This document shows positions 22,405 through 33,315 of a DNA stretch of 64,000 bases, piece after piece. A program made the position numbers and the translations under genes. The stretch covers positions 3,611,402 through 3,675,401 of the forward strand of contig NW_006921540.1 in NCBI RefSeq assembly GCF_000340215.1. The letters are read 5' to 3'. The notes beneath the pieces were generated by a model. The model saw only the letters and a program-made list of their open reading frames with translations, made no database searches and was not told the DNA's origin. This DNA is from Pseudocercospora fijiensis CIRAD86. Lineage: Eukaryota; Ascomycota; Dothideomycetes; Mycosphaerellales; Mycosphaerellaceae. Numbering within the stretch: position 1 is the stretch's first letter; each line of letters starts with the position of its first letter.

Positions 22405-24148
22405 ATGGCACGATGGATGGCTCTTATGGCTGCTGCGGCGCTGGTGGTTAAGGCTGAGCCAACGAGTGAGGCTAGTGCGCTCATTCATCAGTGGCATTCG
22501 AGACAGAGAGTGGCTGGGACTACTGCGTCGTGTGCGAATGCGGACTATCCTCGTCAATGTGGAGTGGGTTATGATTATCGGGGCTTTGAGAAGGATCAGG
22601 GTAAGCGGGCTCAGTTTGTGATCGATCAGTTTCGATTTGCTTGGAAGGGGTATGAGAAGTATGCGTTTCCGGTGAGTTGAATCCTTCGTTTTCTTGAACG
22701 AGGATGATGGTTGATGGGATTGGATTCAGAACGACGACCTCCTCCCCCAAAACAACAGCTTCCGCAACTCCAGAAACGGCTGGGGTCTCACAGCCATCGA
22801 CGCCTTGGATACAGCCATAATCATGCAACAACACGACATCGTCACCACAATCCTCCAATTCATCCCCACCATCGACTTCACAAAAAACCACTCCCCATCC
22901 CCCACAACAACCAGCCTCTTCGAAACCAACATCCGCTACCTAGGCGGTCTCCTCTCAGCCTACGACCTCCTCACCGGCCCCTTCAAATCCCAAAACTACA
23001 ACCCCGCCCACATCACAGCCCTCCTCACCCAAGCCCAAACTCTCGCCAACGCTTTGAAATTCTGCTTCAATACCCCAACCGGTATCCCCGTCTCAATCGT
23101 CAACCTCGACTCCCAAACCTTCACCAACACCTCCCGCATGGCGAATGGAGTCTACACCGCGGGTCTCGCCGAACTCGGCACTTTGGTTCTCGAATGGCAA
23201 CATCTCTCCGACCTCACCGGCGACCCTTCATACGGCGCTCTGGCCCAACGCGCGGAATCTTGGTGGTTCCGCGCTCGCGAGATCTGGCCGGGTCTCACGG
23301 GTGGGAATTTCTCCGTCGAGACGGGAGAAGTCCTGGATGAGTATGGCGGTTGGATTTCAGGCCACGATTCCGCCTACGAGTATTTGATCAAAATGTTCGT
23401 GTACGATCCCGACACCTACGCAAATTATGCGGAGCGCTGGAAACGCGCCGCCGATTCCACGCTCGAACATCTCCTGTCGCATCCCGCGTCGCGCCCGGAT
23501 CTGACCATGGTGCAAGCCTTCGACGGGAGGGACCGAGCGAATTATTCCGAAGGGCTCGCGTGTTTTATCGGGGGGTCGTTCATTCTGGGGAGCACGGCGC
23601 TCCGCGACGCCAGATACCTTCGTCCGGGCCTCGATTTCTCCGAGTTCTGTGCGAATGGTTATCGATCGACGCCTTCCGGGATCGGGCCTTCGATTTATTC
23701 TTGGGATTTGGAACGCCTTTCCGAACCGGAGTTTGTGAATCAGAGTGGGTTTTTTGAGAGGGCGGGGTGGTTTATTCCGGAGAATTTTGCGTTTGGAGGG
23801 GGGCAGGCTCCTGAGGCGGTGGAGAGTTGGTATTATGCTTACCAGGCGACGGGGGAGCAGTATTGGAGGGATGTGGCTTGGGCTTATGTTTTGAGTCAGG
23901 AGCGACTTTTGAAGGTGGGGTCTGGGTTTGTGAGTGTGAGGAATGTTTTGAGGGAGGATGGGGGCGAGAGGGGGAATTTTATGGCGAGTTTTATGTTGGC
24001 GGAGGTGTTGAAGTATCAGTATTTGATCCAGGCGCCGCCGGAGAAGAAGGGGGTTTGGGATGTGTTGCAAGGGGAGGAGAAGACGAATTTGTTTGTTTAT
24101 AATACTGAGGCGCATCCGTTTAGGGTTAGGGCGAGGAGGCCGGTGTGA
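22405..24148 (+). CDS. Secreted alpha-1,2-mannosidase, glycoside hydrolase family 47
   Basis: Class I alpha-mannosidase that trims alpha-1,2-linked mannose from N-glycans, in the secretory pathway or outside the cell. Two exons, 22405-22671 and 22730-24148, give 561 residues. The first 17 or so residues (MARWMALMAAAALVVKA) are a signal peptide and there is no later membrane span, which suggests a secreted form. Family motifs: SRNGWG, the SLFE block with the proposed catalytic Glu near residue 154, HDSAYEYLIKM with Asp near 302 (the usual preceding Gly-Asp is Gly-His here), QAPEAVES with Glu near 451, and TEAHP for calcium. Cys367 and Cys396 match the conserved disulfide. Codon use drifts from C-rich at the 5' end to G-rich at the 3' end. 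It converges on the MFS gene, with only 77 bp between stop codons. Confidence 0.95.
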
Positions 24149-24225
24149 GGGAGGGAAGGAGGTATAGATGACGGAAAGATTGGCTTGGGTGGCGATAGGT
24201 TGTCATCGCCGAGCTGTCTTTCTTC

Positions 24226-25993
24226 TCAGTAGACATATCTGAAGCCTCTCCCTCTCCTCTCCTCTTCCGGCACAGCCTCGCTAATGCCCTCATTCTCAGC
24301 CACTTCCAATTTCTTGTTCTCCCGGATATGCACGATTCGAAGCACGAATGCCAATGCTGCCACCAGCAAGCAGATGACTGCTGTTGCCGCTCCACCTGGC
24401 AAGTATCGAGGTCGATCGGAGAGAGGATACATGTAAGCTCCGTAAATCGTGGCACTGTTGCCGAAAGTGTTGCAGATCGCGATGGCGGCGGAGCGTTTGA
24501 CGGTTGGTCGGATGAAGGAGTTGGAGACCCAGGCAACGATGATTTGAAAAGCTGGGACTGCTCCCAAAGGCATCTGGGATTCGTCAGCTAGGACTTTTTT
24601 AAGATGATCGCATGGTGATGCTTACTAAAAACATGGCGAAGAAACGTGCTCCAGTGTGTAGTGTTGCTGTGACGATGATATTGCCGACGCAAGAAATCAT
24701 GAGGAGGCATATGATATGGATGCTTCGATCTTTAGTGCGTCCGGCAGTGTATGTCGTCACGACAGATATCAAAAATGCAGCGAACCATACAGGCGCCTAA
24801 AGTCGTCAGCAAAGGCATGCAATGTCTTCGATACTACGCCTACTGTAAGAAGAAGTGTCTCGATTCTTCCGTATCCTAGTGTCTGAACGATACTTGGAAA
24901 GAAGTACTGGAAGGTCATCGACAGCGTCGAGATGTGCTGGAGTAGGAGGAAGAGATAGAGGCGGTAGTCTTTGCAGCACAGCTTCAGACCTTGCCAGAGT
25001 GAGACCGCATGATTGTCATCGTCCTCGCCAGCGTCCAGCTGTAGTCGCCATTGAGCGAAAGCTCTTTCTTCGGGCGTCAGCCATTTTGTGGTGGCCGGAA
25101 AGTCTGGCAAGACGAAGATGCAGCAAAGTGCAAAGAAGACAGTGATGGATCCGGAGATGATGAAGAGCCTTGAATGTTCTTGTCAGTCATCGCAACAGGT
25201 ATAAGCCTGATAATGCGCGAGCATACCATCTCCAACCCGCGATCCCTAGCTTTCCTTCCATGTTCCCTAGCACTCCCGCTCCGATCAATCCTCCGAACAT
25301 GTTGGCCAAGGATACACCGCTGTAGAACCAAGCAATGCGACCAGTGAGTTCGGCGCGATTGTACCAGCAGCTCATGAGAAATATTGCTCCGGGGAAGAAG
25401 GGAGCTTCAGTGACTCCCAAAAAGGCCCGGACAGCAATCAGCCCGCCGAGATTCTGCACCGTTGATGTCAGTGCACAGACGACGCCCCAGATCCCCATCA
25501 CGATGCCAAGATACCATGAGGGTCGAAGGCGAGTCAGGAGAAGATTAGACGGAAGCTGGCCCAAGATGTAACCGACGAAGAGAATCGAGGTCGCAAGACT
25601 GAAGTCGGTGCCTGAAGGGTTCATGCCCAGATCTTCTTCGAGTGTACCAATTCGTGCTTGGGCCAGAGCGGATCTGTCCAGGAAGTTGTTGAGGTACATG
25701 ATGACGAGAAGTGGCAATAGACGAATGTCGATCTTCCGAACCAGTTTCTTCTCAAACGACTTCTTCAATTCCGGGTCTCTTGCTGCGAAGTCAGCGTAGA
25801 ATTGCTGGAGTTCGGTGGTTGGAGCATTTTGGACTGCTAAGACTTCTGGTGCGGCGAGGTCTTGCTTCTCCGAGGTCTCTTTGAGAGATGAGCGAGGGCT
25901 GGGAGGAGACTTCTCTGCCATTTCGAATCGCAAGGCACGGTGAGAAGGAGTAATGGCCTCGACAGGTGGGAGTACATGATGTCTACCGACCAC
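24226..25993 (-). CDS. MFS transporter, anion:cation symporter (Dal5/Tna1-like) family
   Basis: Proton-coupled carrier for an organic anion or vitamin-like substrate at the plasma membrane. Four exons on the minus strand, 25993-25227, 25168-24844, 24796-24626 and 24573-24226, separated by introns of 58, 47 and 52 nt. The product is 536 residues from the first ATG, or 512 from the ATG at 25921 (MAEKSPPSP), which I find at least as likely. The ACS signature is clear: LDRSALAQARIGTLEEDL after span 1, an RxFLGVTEAPFFPGA block, FLMSCWYNRAELTGRIA, then VLPDFPATTKWLTPEERAFA in the central loop. The exon joins restore GWRW-LFIISG, LLLT-APVWF and FAMFL-MPLGAV. Twelve spans are expected. The substrate (allantoate, nicotinate, pantothenate, biotin or others) cannot be told from sequence. 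Confidence 0.93.
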
Positions 25994-27991
25994 TGTGATC
26001 TTCCGGACTTATGTACCCCATGAAGAGGAGCGAGATCTTGGATCAGACTGTGGGGACCTCTAGACTCCTCGAACCAACTTGGTGTGATGTTGTGGTATGA
26101 ACCAAGTCGCGTAAAAGAATATCCGGAGGCTAGTGGCTATGGCCAAGCTGCGGAGAGCGCCATGGCCGCAGACGAGTGCAGGCTGGAGCGTGAAGCAGAT
26201 GTTGTCCAAGATTCCTGGAAGAGAGAGACGACTCGGTATAATTTCGGCGGCATGGTTCTTCCACCAACGAACGAAAGGCGAGCACCATCCCTCACGACAG
26301 CCAAGCATTTTCATGGCGCCAATTCCCGCCGCGCCGCTGCATCGCCAGCCAAGCAAAATGGCTCGAGGATTGTTCGTGAGAATGAGGAGCATTGATGCAC
26401 TTGAAGCGGTCTTACGCCGGAGCTTTCACAGTGTGCAGGACTAGTCTCTTCTTCGCGTCCATACCTTCATCGGCGTCTGAATCAAATATTCATCGCATCT
26501 CCGCACAGAGCATATCTGGAGGCCGTACTGAAGGTGCACTTGATGCAAACCCAGTAGTGATCCAGACATGCATTGGACCTGCCATCATCTTGTTCCAGTG
26601 ATTGCTCGAAGTCATGACTCGAAGCTCGCAAAAGAGCTTCGAGTCAAGCCAGAATGGCATCTCATCGGCCACGCGAAGACTTATGACGCGCTCTTTGACG
26701 GCATATGCACAAGACACGAACAAGACTCAGGGAAGTGAGTCAAGCGAGCCACCTGCCGCTCACCATCGCTCACCATCTGCTCCTGCTGATGTCGCAAAGA
26801 TCCGGGTTGAGGCACGAATTGCATCGACATCGCCCGGCAGGCCATACTCGCGGCGGTCATAACCAGTTTCTCAGCTTTGAAGTCTTCTTGTTCTCTTTGA
26901 TTAGTGGTGATTTCGTAAATTGGAAGCATTGTACACAGTCTTGTACGATCAAGACCACGATGCCAGTCACTCAATTCCAATAATCTCAGCCCGGTCGTAC
27001 GCTGGGGCGAGACTGTGAAGTACCGGCCGCTGCTCGTTACAGTCAACCCGGGAGAAACTCATCTTGACTTTCAGGACAATCGCAGGCGCATACAGCTGTC
27101 TTCAAGGTGGATTCAGGAGCGGTACCTTACCGCCGTGGTGGCACATTGTAGTAGGCCTTCGTCCGCTGTGATGCCGCAAATAATGATGTAGGAACAGAAC
27201 AGTACGGAAGCAAGGAAGCTGATCTGACGCTGGGTTCGATAGCGAGAAACCTAAACCCGACGCTTGGACCACCTTTGACTAGATCCGTACTAGCGTTCTC
27301 TCTCGTGATGTTCATTCACTACAGTCCTCCTAGTACGCCGAACCGGTACAAGAAAGCTAACACATCAGGTATTGCCATTCTGCACCTTGGAGACATCCCC
27401 ACGCGGCCTCAACGAGCTCGCTGAGATCGGGCATTACTTATGCCAAGATGTCATTCTCTTGAATGGCCTTCCAGAGATCGCAGAGTTCATTGTCCATTCG
27501 GGCTTCAATCAATCGTTTGCAGAGGTGGCTGCTTTTTCGATATGTCGAGCAGTCTTATAGCTCACTATACCAGTTGACAAGGCTCCCTTCACAGTCCGAA
27601 GCACACAACGTCCGGTTCGGACATGCGAGAAATCACTGGCGAGAAGCAGCCTTCCAGCACGTAGAGTTCTTCGCTAGATCTGCGGATGGGAGTGACAACA
27701 ACCTTTGCCAGTCCACACCGTATCTGCAGTCCTTCCAGGTAGACAAAGAGACAGCGTCCGCCAACTGCATCACATTACTGGTGTGTAGATCTCTACTCCT
27801 GGCGATGAGAGGGTACAGAAAGTCGGCCAACGTCAGTAAGGCACGATGGTGTGCAGATTCGATTGCCGGGATACACGATGGCCATCTGTACGCATCGATG
27901 GTAGCTGTGAGTCGAGCATCCGCTTGTGAAGCTCTCGCTTCTTGGATTGAAGATGTGTTGCAGCTCTGAGCCAAGTCCGGACTTTCGAAAC
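25994..27991. other. Two kilobases without a supported gene
   Basis: Several overlapping frames occur on both strands (27463-27969 on +, 27633-27974 on -, 26681-27046 on -), but none has a recognisable domain, signal or clean exon structure. Composition is like the gene island, not like the RIP blocks. It may hold decayed genes next to the GH172 remnant. Nothing can be named. Confidence 0.45.
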
Positions 27992-28930
27992 TTAGGAACT
28001 GGCAAGACTGCTTAGATATCGTCTGCGCACCTCTCGTGCAAATTCAGTATTCTTGATCGCGCGCTCGCGGGACTCCTCGGCCCTCTTGCCCAGGCTTTCG
28101 GCTCTGTCCTTTGCAAACTGGTGCATCCTTTCATCCCGTTGCTCCACCACCGCCCTCCGCAAAGGGTCTAGAGCAGTCAAGTCTGGCTCTGATGGAGAAC
28201 CGGCCCCTGGGTATTGCGGCTTCCGAGGTAGACGCTGCTCTACCGGCAAGATCTGCAGTTTTGGACCTGGCAGAGTCTGATACCAATACGCAGTCGTGCT
28301 CCAATCGTCTCTCAAATGGTTAGCATGTCCACTCTCCATCGTCACTTTGATCCTCTTCCTAAACCTCACAGGATCGACGACATGCCACCGATAGCTGACT
28401 TGATAGTTCTGCATCTCCGACTCGTGAATAATCGAACCACAAAACGGGAATGCATTCTTGTGCATGCCCCAGCCATGCCCAAAGTAATCCTCAACGGCAT
28501 GGGCAAGTAACAATTCAAAGCCGCAGCCCCTCCAAACCTCTTCTCATCTTGCTCCCTCACACTCACACAAAACGCCGCAGAAGCGAAACTTTTCGGCCTC
28601 GAATTCCCCACGCAGAAGAAATCTCCTAGTGGAGCTAGACACACTCGCTTCTTCGGAACCTTGCCAATAGATTTTGAGCAGAATTTTTTCGGTGGTAGTC
28701 TGCGTCGTTGATTTCGAAATTCAGGCCTGAGGCGTTGGGGATTTCGAGGAGGGGTGGGTTGCAACTTGCAGGCGGTGGAGTAGGGGATGAGACCGGGGCC
28801 GAGGAGTTTTCGACATGTTTGGACGAACCAGAGGTGGGTTATGCAGCCGGGTCCTTCGACGGAGAAGATTGTGAGGCTGGACTCTGGAGGATGGGGGGAT
28901 GATGAAGTAGTCTGCGTTGAAACCCGAGTA
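27992..28930 (-). pseudogene. GH172 (DUF2961) glycoside hydrolase remnant
   Basis: Conserved DUF2961/GH172 pieces appear in the right order on the minus strand but in different frames: DYFIIPPSS (about 28881-28915), GPGCITHLWFVQ (about 28822-28855), LLKIYW (about 28664-28683), PLGDFFCVGN (about 28602-28633), NCYLPMPLR (about 28487-28516), then EDYFGHGWGMHKNAFPFCGS and a long C-terminal part with SYRWHVVDPVRF and GHANHLRDDW...AYWYQTLP. At least three frame changes are needed. The sequence between NCYLPMP and EDYFGHGW is missing: in intact members about a hundred residues separate them, and here the two motifs overlap in different frames. This is an inactivated gene with an internal deletion. 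The family includes fructan- and arabinofuranoside-acting enzymes. No ordinary introns explain the breaks. Confidence 0.85.
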
Positions 28931-29313
28931 GTGATAGTAGGGATGACAAAAAGAACCATCTTGCGTCCACGAACATGGTTAAGTAGTATCGCCCGCGCCC
29001 CGGTAGATGAGAGAGCAAGTACATATGTAGATCCGAAGCCTTGCAAATGTCATTTCAGAGGTGCATAGGGGAATCCAAACTACAGGCTCTGGGGTAAGGC
29101 AAGGTTGCTGCCAAGCCCTGCAGTGGCCTGGTGTGATCTTCAGTCCTTCATTGCGGGCAACTTCGACATTCCCGAGACGAGCAGCACGCCATTGAACATC
29201 ACCTTGACGCGCCGCCTTCAATTCACCAACGCGTGTTCATCAAACCGGCTCGGGATCGAACATATCCCTGAAGCGTTGCTGCATTGGTACACGCCGGACG
29301 GACAGCCACGGCA

Positions 29314-29902
29314 ATGGCCACTGCATCCTTTAGAGTCGGCAAGAAAGAGCTCTTCATGTGAGTGAGAATATGTCCATATACTACAACACAAGTGCTTATC
29401 AATCTGCAGTCCCAATGTCAACATAGCTTTCATACGAGGACGATTACCACACGAAGCAAGATTTCAAGTCCCGCTATGGTTCTCCAAGCTCGACCTTCGA
29501 GACTATCTTTGGCACGCATACCAAGTTGAGATTCTGCGCGTCCGTTCCTACGTCAAACAGTCGCGCGTACAATCTGGCAAGCCCCATGAGATTCGGCCCT
29601 CGGTCAGAAGATGGCACCGACCGAAGGCGAAAAAGTACATGACAGTCTCCCTCGTACGTCCTTTCGTGTGGCCGGAAAGATCGGAAGACCACGAAGAATG
29701 GAATAGGAAGGAGGTTAAGGCAGGTGATGAAGAGACACGAAAGATGCAGGAGAAACTGGGCAGTATGTCAGACGCCATGGTCAACGAGGAGCGGAGAGAA
29801 AGAATGAAAGAGCAGGCGAAGGCATTATTGGAAGGGAAGGCCAAGTGGAAAGCGCCGGATGAGAGATCGAGGTATAATACCAGCTTCTTGAGAGGGCAGT
29901 GA
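29314..29902 (+). CDS. MRP20: Mitochondrial large-subunit ribosomal protein uL23m
   Basis: Component of the mitochondrial large ribosomal subunit near the exit tunnel. Two exons, 29314-29357 and 29410-29902, joined across a 52-nt intron (GTGAGT...CTGCAG), give 178 residues. The start MATASFRVGKKELFIPNVN fits the short N terminus of fungal uL23m. The core follows: FQVPLWFSKLDLRDYLWHAY, VEILRVRSYVKQS, then a Lys/Arg-rich stretch and KYMTVSLVRPFVWPE. The C-terminal half is a charged helix (residues about 115-165). A weak alternative donor at 29899 would change only the last few residues. The next gene begins within about 65 bp on the same strand. Confidence 0.92.
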
Positions 29903-29965
29903 GTGCGCTTTGTTCTTCTCCTTCTCGTCAGATCTCGTATAGCATGACGAGCGGACTCGGCTAAG

Positions 29966-30839
29966 TCCTCTGCCAGTATCAATACAAGCATCCGCGCCTT
30001 CTCTACTTCATCGTATCGCCTGAACACTTCAGCAAAACAATCCCATTCCGACGCCGGTTACATTTTCCGCTTTGCCGATGAGCAAGACGCGCGAGAGGAC
30101 CGCTATGCGCGAGTCCCGCAGGAGCTGCCACCTGGTGAAGTGGACGATTTTGAAGAATGCCAAAGGGACAAGAAGGCATGGGTACTCAAGATTATGAACG
30201 CTATTCGGAACACCTCGCAAATGTAAGTAGCAAGTTCGCTCTACTCCGAGTCACCTTTCGAAAGGAGATGCCGGCTCAACGTCTGAAGCTCAGACTTTAG
30301 CTGACTGCCTAACTCAGGATCGACCCGCCGGTGGATCCCGAATACTTGCGTGCATCCCACAAGGTATGCGTCGACAGCATCAGGAGAAAGACTGAAGATC
30401 CAATGCAACCCCATGAGCTTGAAAGACGCGCTTGGTTGCTCATCGACGAGGTCTGGCGATTGCATCGAGTTGGCTTTCGCCCGGTCAATTACGATACCAC
30501 CACAGTCCACGTGAGAAATGCCCGATGGGGCGCTAAGCCAAGGAGATATATACCGCCGCTCAAGTGCTCTGCAAGGCTAGAAGCGATGGTACAAGCTATC
30601 AAGGTGGGTTTGTCACCCACCCTAAATTCGACCTGCGCCATACCCGAGCTAACTCTTTCTAGAAGACGCCTCACGTCGCCCGAGCAGTTATGAGAGGAAC
30701 GCATCTAGTTGAACTTGCGTCGGCTCCTCGTCTTCAAGCAATTTCAAAGCGAAAAATTCTCCGTCGAGAGTACCGGGCATCGCGAAAGAATCGAGCATCT
30801 ACAAAAGCGGAGGAAAAGCCAGATCCTGATGGAATTTAG
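29966..30839 (+). CDS. Probable mitochondrial protein of unknown function; 5' end unresolved
   Basis: Three coding segments join cleanly: up to 30222, 30318-30603 and 30663-30839, with introns 30223-30317 (GTAAGT...CTCAG) and 30604-30662 (GTGGGT...TCTAG). Frame is kept across both. The visible N-terminal part, SIRAFSTSSYRLNTSAKQ, is Ser-, Arg- and Ala-rich with a typical RAFSTS presequence cleavage context, so mitochondrial import is likely. The body is charged and soluble, with no domain I recognise. No in-frame ATG is found before the presequence: the frame is closed by TGA at 29945, and the start given here is the first base after a possible acceptor (CTAAG). An upstream exon, a frame error or a start at the internal ATG near 30194 are the alternatives. 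Confidence 0.5.
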
Positions 30840-31214
30840 AGCACTGGAACATGTTGCTATGGAGCTTGAGGATCTCCTGTTCTTTTCTCATCGCTCGAGA
30901 CGAATTGTAAATGCCGATGATGGCTGTGCTAAATATATCTCTGGATGATGTGACCCAACACTGGCATTGGAGTAGGGGCTGGGGCTGATACTATCCATGC
31001 ACGTCCGCGAGGGTACACGCCAGAAAGTTGGATTAAGACCATGGAGTCTCTGCACTCCATTTATCATGCAAGCCGTCCACATAAGTCCCTTCGAATCAGC
31101 AATAGAGAACTCAACCCCAAATGGAACCAGGACGCGCGCCGAGGTATGCGGAAATATTTTCACTCTTCGATATCTGCTGCGATCCTTTCTCCAACCATAA
31201 AATATCCACCGTCT
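30840..31214. other. Short intergenic region
   Basis: Lies between the stop of the mitochondrial gene (+) and the stop of the first BTB gene (-). No gene is seen. A minus-strand frame runs on from the BTB gene in a different reading frame and may be part of its 3' region. Confidence 0.4.
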
Positions 31215-31967
31215 TCATATGCGAGCACAGGAGCCTTGAAGCCGAGCATTACCATATCGTGGTCGGCCCCCCCCTCTCGATTTCGCGGTGCAGAAGTCGG
31301 ACCAAATGTTGACAAGCTCCAAATTTCGCGCTCTGTCCCAGTCCATGCTACCATCTTCAAAGTCGCGCACGACCTCTAGTGCGACTAACTCTGCCAGTTT
31401 CGACCCTGGTGGGCAAATCTTGAAAATCCGGTTCAAGGCCTCGTCTGAGGCATTTGATAATTCGGACTCCTGGAACTGCGCAAGTAAATCTGCCATAGCT
31501 TCGTCTTGGAATCGTTTGATGTCGTACTAGGAGGCCGTGCTTATTAGCAAAGAAATCCTCACATTAGATCAGTCGCTCGAGCTCAATTCACCTTGTCACC
31601 CAGAACCCAGCACTTTACCATTAATTCGAAAGGCTCTTCCATTGCGCATTCTGTGGCTATGCTGAAGTCGTGTCTTATGATCCAGCAGACGAGCACCTTC
31701 CAGGCTTCCACGTCGTCTTCTGCAAAGCTCAGCGAACCAGTCTGTCCCTCCACGAACGTGTTGTGCTTCAGGGCATTCTTGAACCACGGCGCGACTGCTT
31801 CGAGGACCTTCTGCTGGATGTAGATCGGCGGATCACCATCGTCGCCAATCGTGATCTTGATGAGTCGATCTTGGCTTTGCAATGACCTGTTGCCTCGAAA
31901 TTAGATCTTGGGAGCAATATCACCCACCGTTCGAGATTGTGACTTACTTCCACAGATCTTCGGCCAT
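31215..31967 (-). CDS. Short BTB/POZ-domain protein (copy A)
   Basis: Three exons on the minus strand, 31967-31948, 31886-31592 and 31526-31215, encode 208 residues. The first exon is only 20 nt (MAEDLWK). The BTB fold is read from the short beta start RLIKITIGD, the block IQQKVLEAVAPWFKNAL, and AWKVLVCWIIRHD, followed by a Cys-containing segment KCWVLGDKYDIKRFQDEAM that leads into a helical C-terminal part (RIFKICPPGSKLAELVALEVVRD). Stand-alone BTB proteins of this kind are abundant and variable in fungi; their partners are mostly unknown, with Cullin-3 adaptors one possibility. A run of eight G on the coding strand at 31267-31274 precedes the last 24 codons. A one-base change there would switch to a longer tail, so the C terminus may be polymorphic. 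Confidence 0.85.
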
Positions 31968-32474
31968 GATGTCCACTGGTTCAGGACTGGTGTCGGCTTC
32001 TGATGGAAGACTGGAGATGGACGTCTTCGCGGACAATGGTGTTGGTCGTGAGCAAAGTTTGAATGAGGTGAGAAAGTGGTGAAAGTAGGTGGCAGGAAAT
32101 TTCAGAGGCAAGAGCTTCACTTATAGCGTCACATACGCTATGGCGCTTCATCTGTAAAGTGAGACGGATTGACATGAGGAGGAGCCTTATTGATTTATTC
32201 TCGTTGCATCCGGCTACGCTGGGAACTTCAAGTTGCTGCATATCGTCTTGCGTCTTGTCATACAAGACACGAGAATACTTAAGAGCTCATTTGACGGGCT
32301 CATTGCATTCTCTGAATTTGCTCGTGATATCAAGAGTCGCCGGCGTATTTCATCAAAGCCTCCTGTGCCATCTCATCGACCATGCGCTACATCCAGCCAA
32401 AGTGCTTGATAATGAGTGCTTTCCCAGCCGGTGTGCTTCGAACGACATGTCACAGGGGTGCTTCCTCTGTTCGC
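31968..32474. other. Spacer between the two BTB genes
   Basis: Upstream region of copy A and downstream region of copy B, both transcribed leftward. The minus-strand frame leading into copy A stays open without ATG for about 40 codons. No further gene is seen. Confidence 0.4.
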
Positions 32475-33315
32475 TCAGTCTGACCTGTCCATCGTCTGCA
32501 CTGGAGCCCAAGTATTCTCAGCCAAACCTCCGACCATGTAATCAGTCCAGTGAGGCCTGTAATCGTTTTGGGGCTTCCCGCGACGATTCGCAAATCGCCA
32601 ATGCGGATTACTCTTCAAGACAGTCTTTGCCTTGCAAAATTCTTTCCACAAATGACCCATGTCGAGGCCTGCGAGCCAGTCCCAGCTGATCGCATTGAAG
32701 GCGAGTCCGTTGGCGAGATCCTCAGCGAAAATCCTCCCCAAGACGGAACCGGGAGGGCAAAGACGAAGGATCGCGTTGAGGTCGTCCGCCGGGAAGCTAG
32801 GGCCGATACTAACGCAATGGAGGTAGCAGATCAATTTGTACATTGCTTGGTCTTGGAATGGCTTGATATCGTACTTCTGTGGCGAGTGTCAGCGAACATA
32901 GTTGTTGTTGCGACTTTGGCTTTCAATGCCGACATATACTCACGTCGCCAAGAATCCAGCATTTCGTCACCAAGACGACATCACCTCGCTCTTGACCGTT
33001 CGGAAACATCCTGTGATTGACCATCCAATAGATCAGAACATCCCAAGCCGCGACATCATCATCAGGAAAGTTGAGCTTCCCGTTCTTGCCCTCAACGAAA
33101 GTGTCGCGCTTGAGTGCCTTGGCGAACCAGTCAGATGCACCCTCGAGTACCTTCTGCTGGATCTGAATTGGCTTGCGATTCTCTCCGATCGTGATGCTGA
33201 TGAGACGCTCTTGTTGCAAGGCCCTAATCCTGCATGAGTACAGCGTAATAGAATTCGCCAACAGCTGGACGACTTACTTGATCAGGTCCGCGAACTCTGG
33301 CTTTGGAGAAGCCAT
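32475..33315 (-). CDS. Short BTB/POZ-domain protein (copy B)
   Basis: Three exons, 33315-33278, 33229-32944 and 32876-32475, encode 241 residues beginning MASPKPEFADLIK. It is a paralogue of copy A in the same orientation: RLISITIGE, IQQKVLEGASDWFAKALKRD, AWDVLIYWMVNH, TKCWILGDKYDIKPFQDQAM and RLCPPGSVLGRIFAEDLANG match the corresponding blocks in order. The first intron has the same phase and relative place. The second is shifted by exactly one codon: copy A splices after GDK, copy B after GD. The C terminus (HLWKEFCKAKTVL onward) is longer than in copy A and diverged. A tandem duplication followed by divergence is the simplest history. Partner and role are unknown. Confidence 0.87.

Noticed and set aside
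23357..24115. 252-codon minus-strand frame opposite the GH47 gene
   Set aside because: Its composition mirrors the mannosidase codons (Ile, Leu, Pro, Arg-rich), it has no domain, and the plus strand carries all GH47 motifs.
27463..27974. Overlapping frames of 168 (+) and 113 (-) codons
   Set aside because: Neither has a recognised family or a consistent exon structure, and the two exclude each other.
29548..30027. 159-codon minus-strand frame
   Set aside because: It lies antisense to uL23m and the start of the next gene, both better supported.
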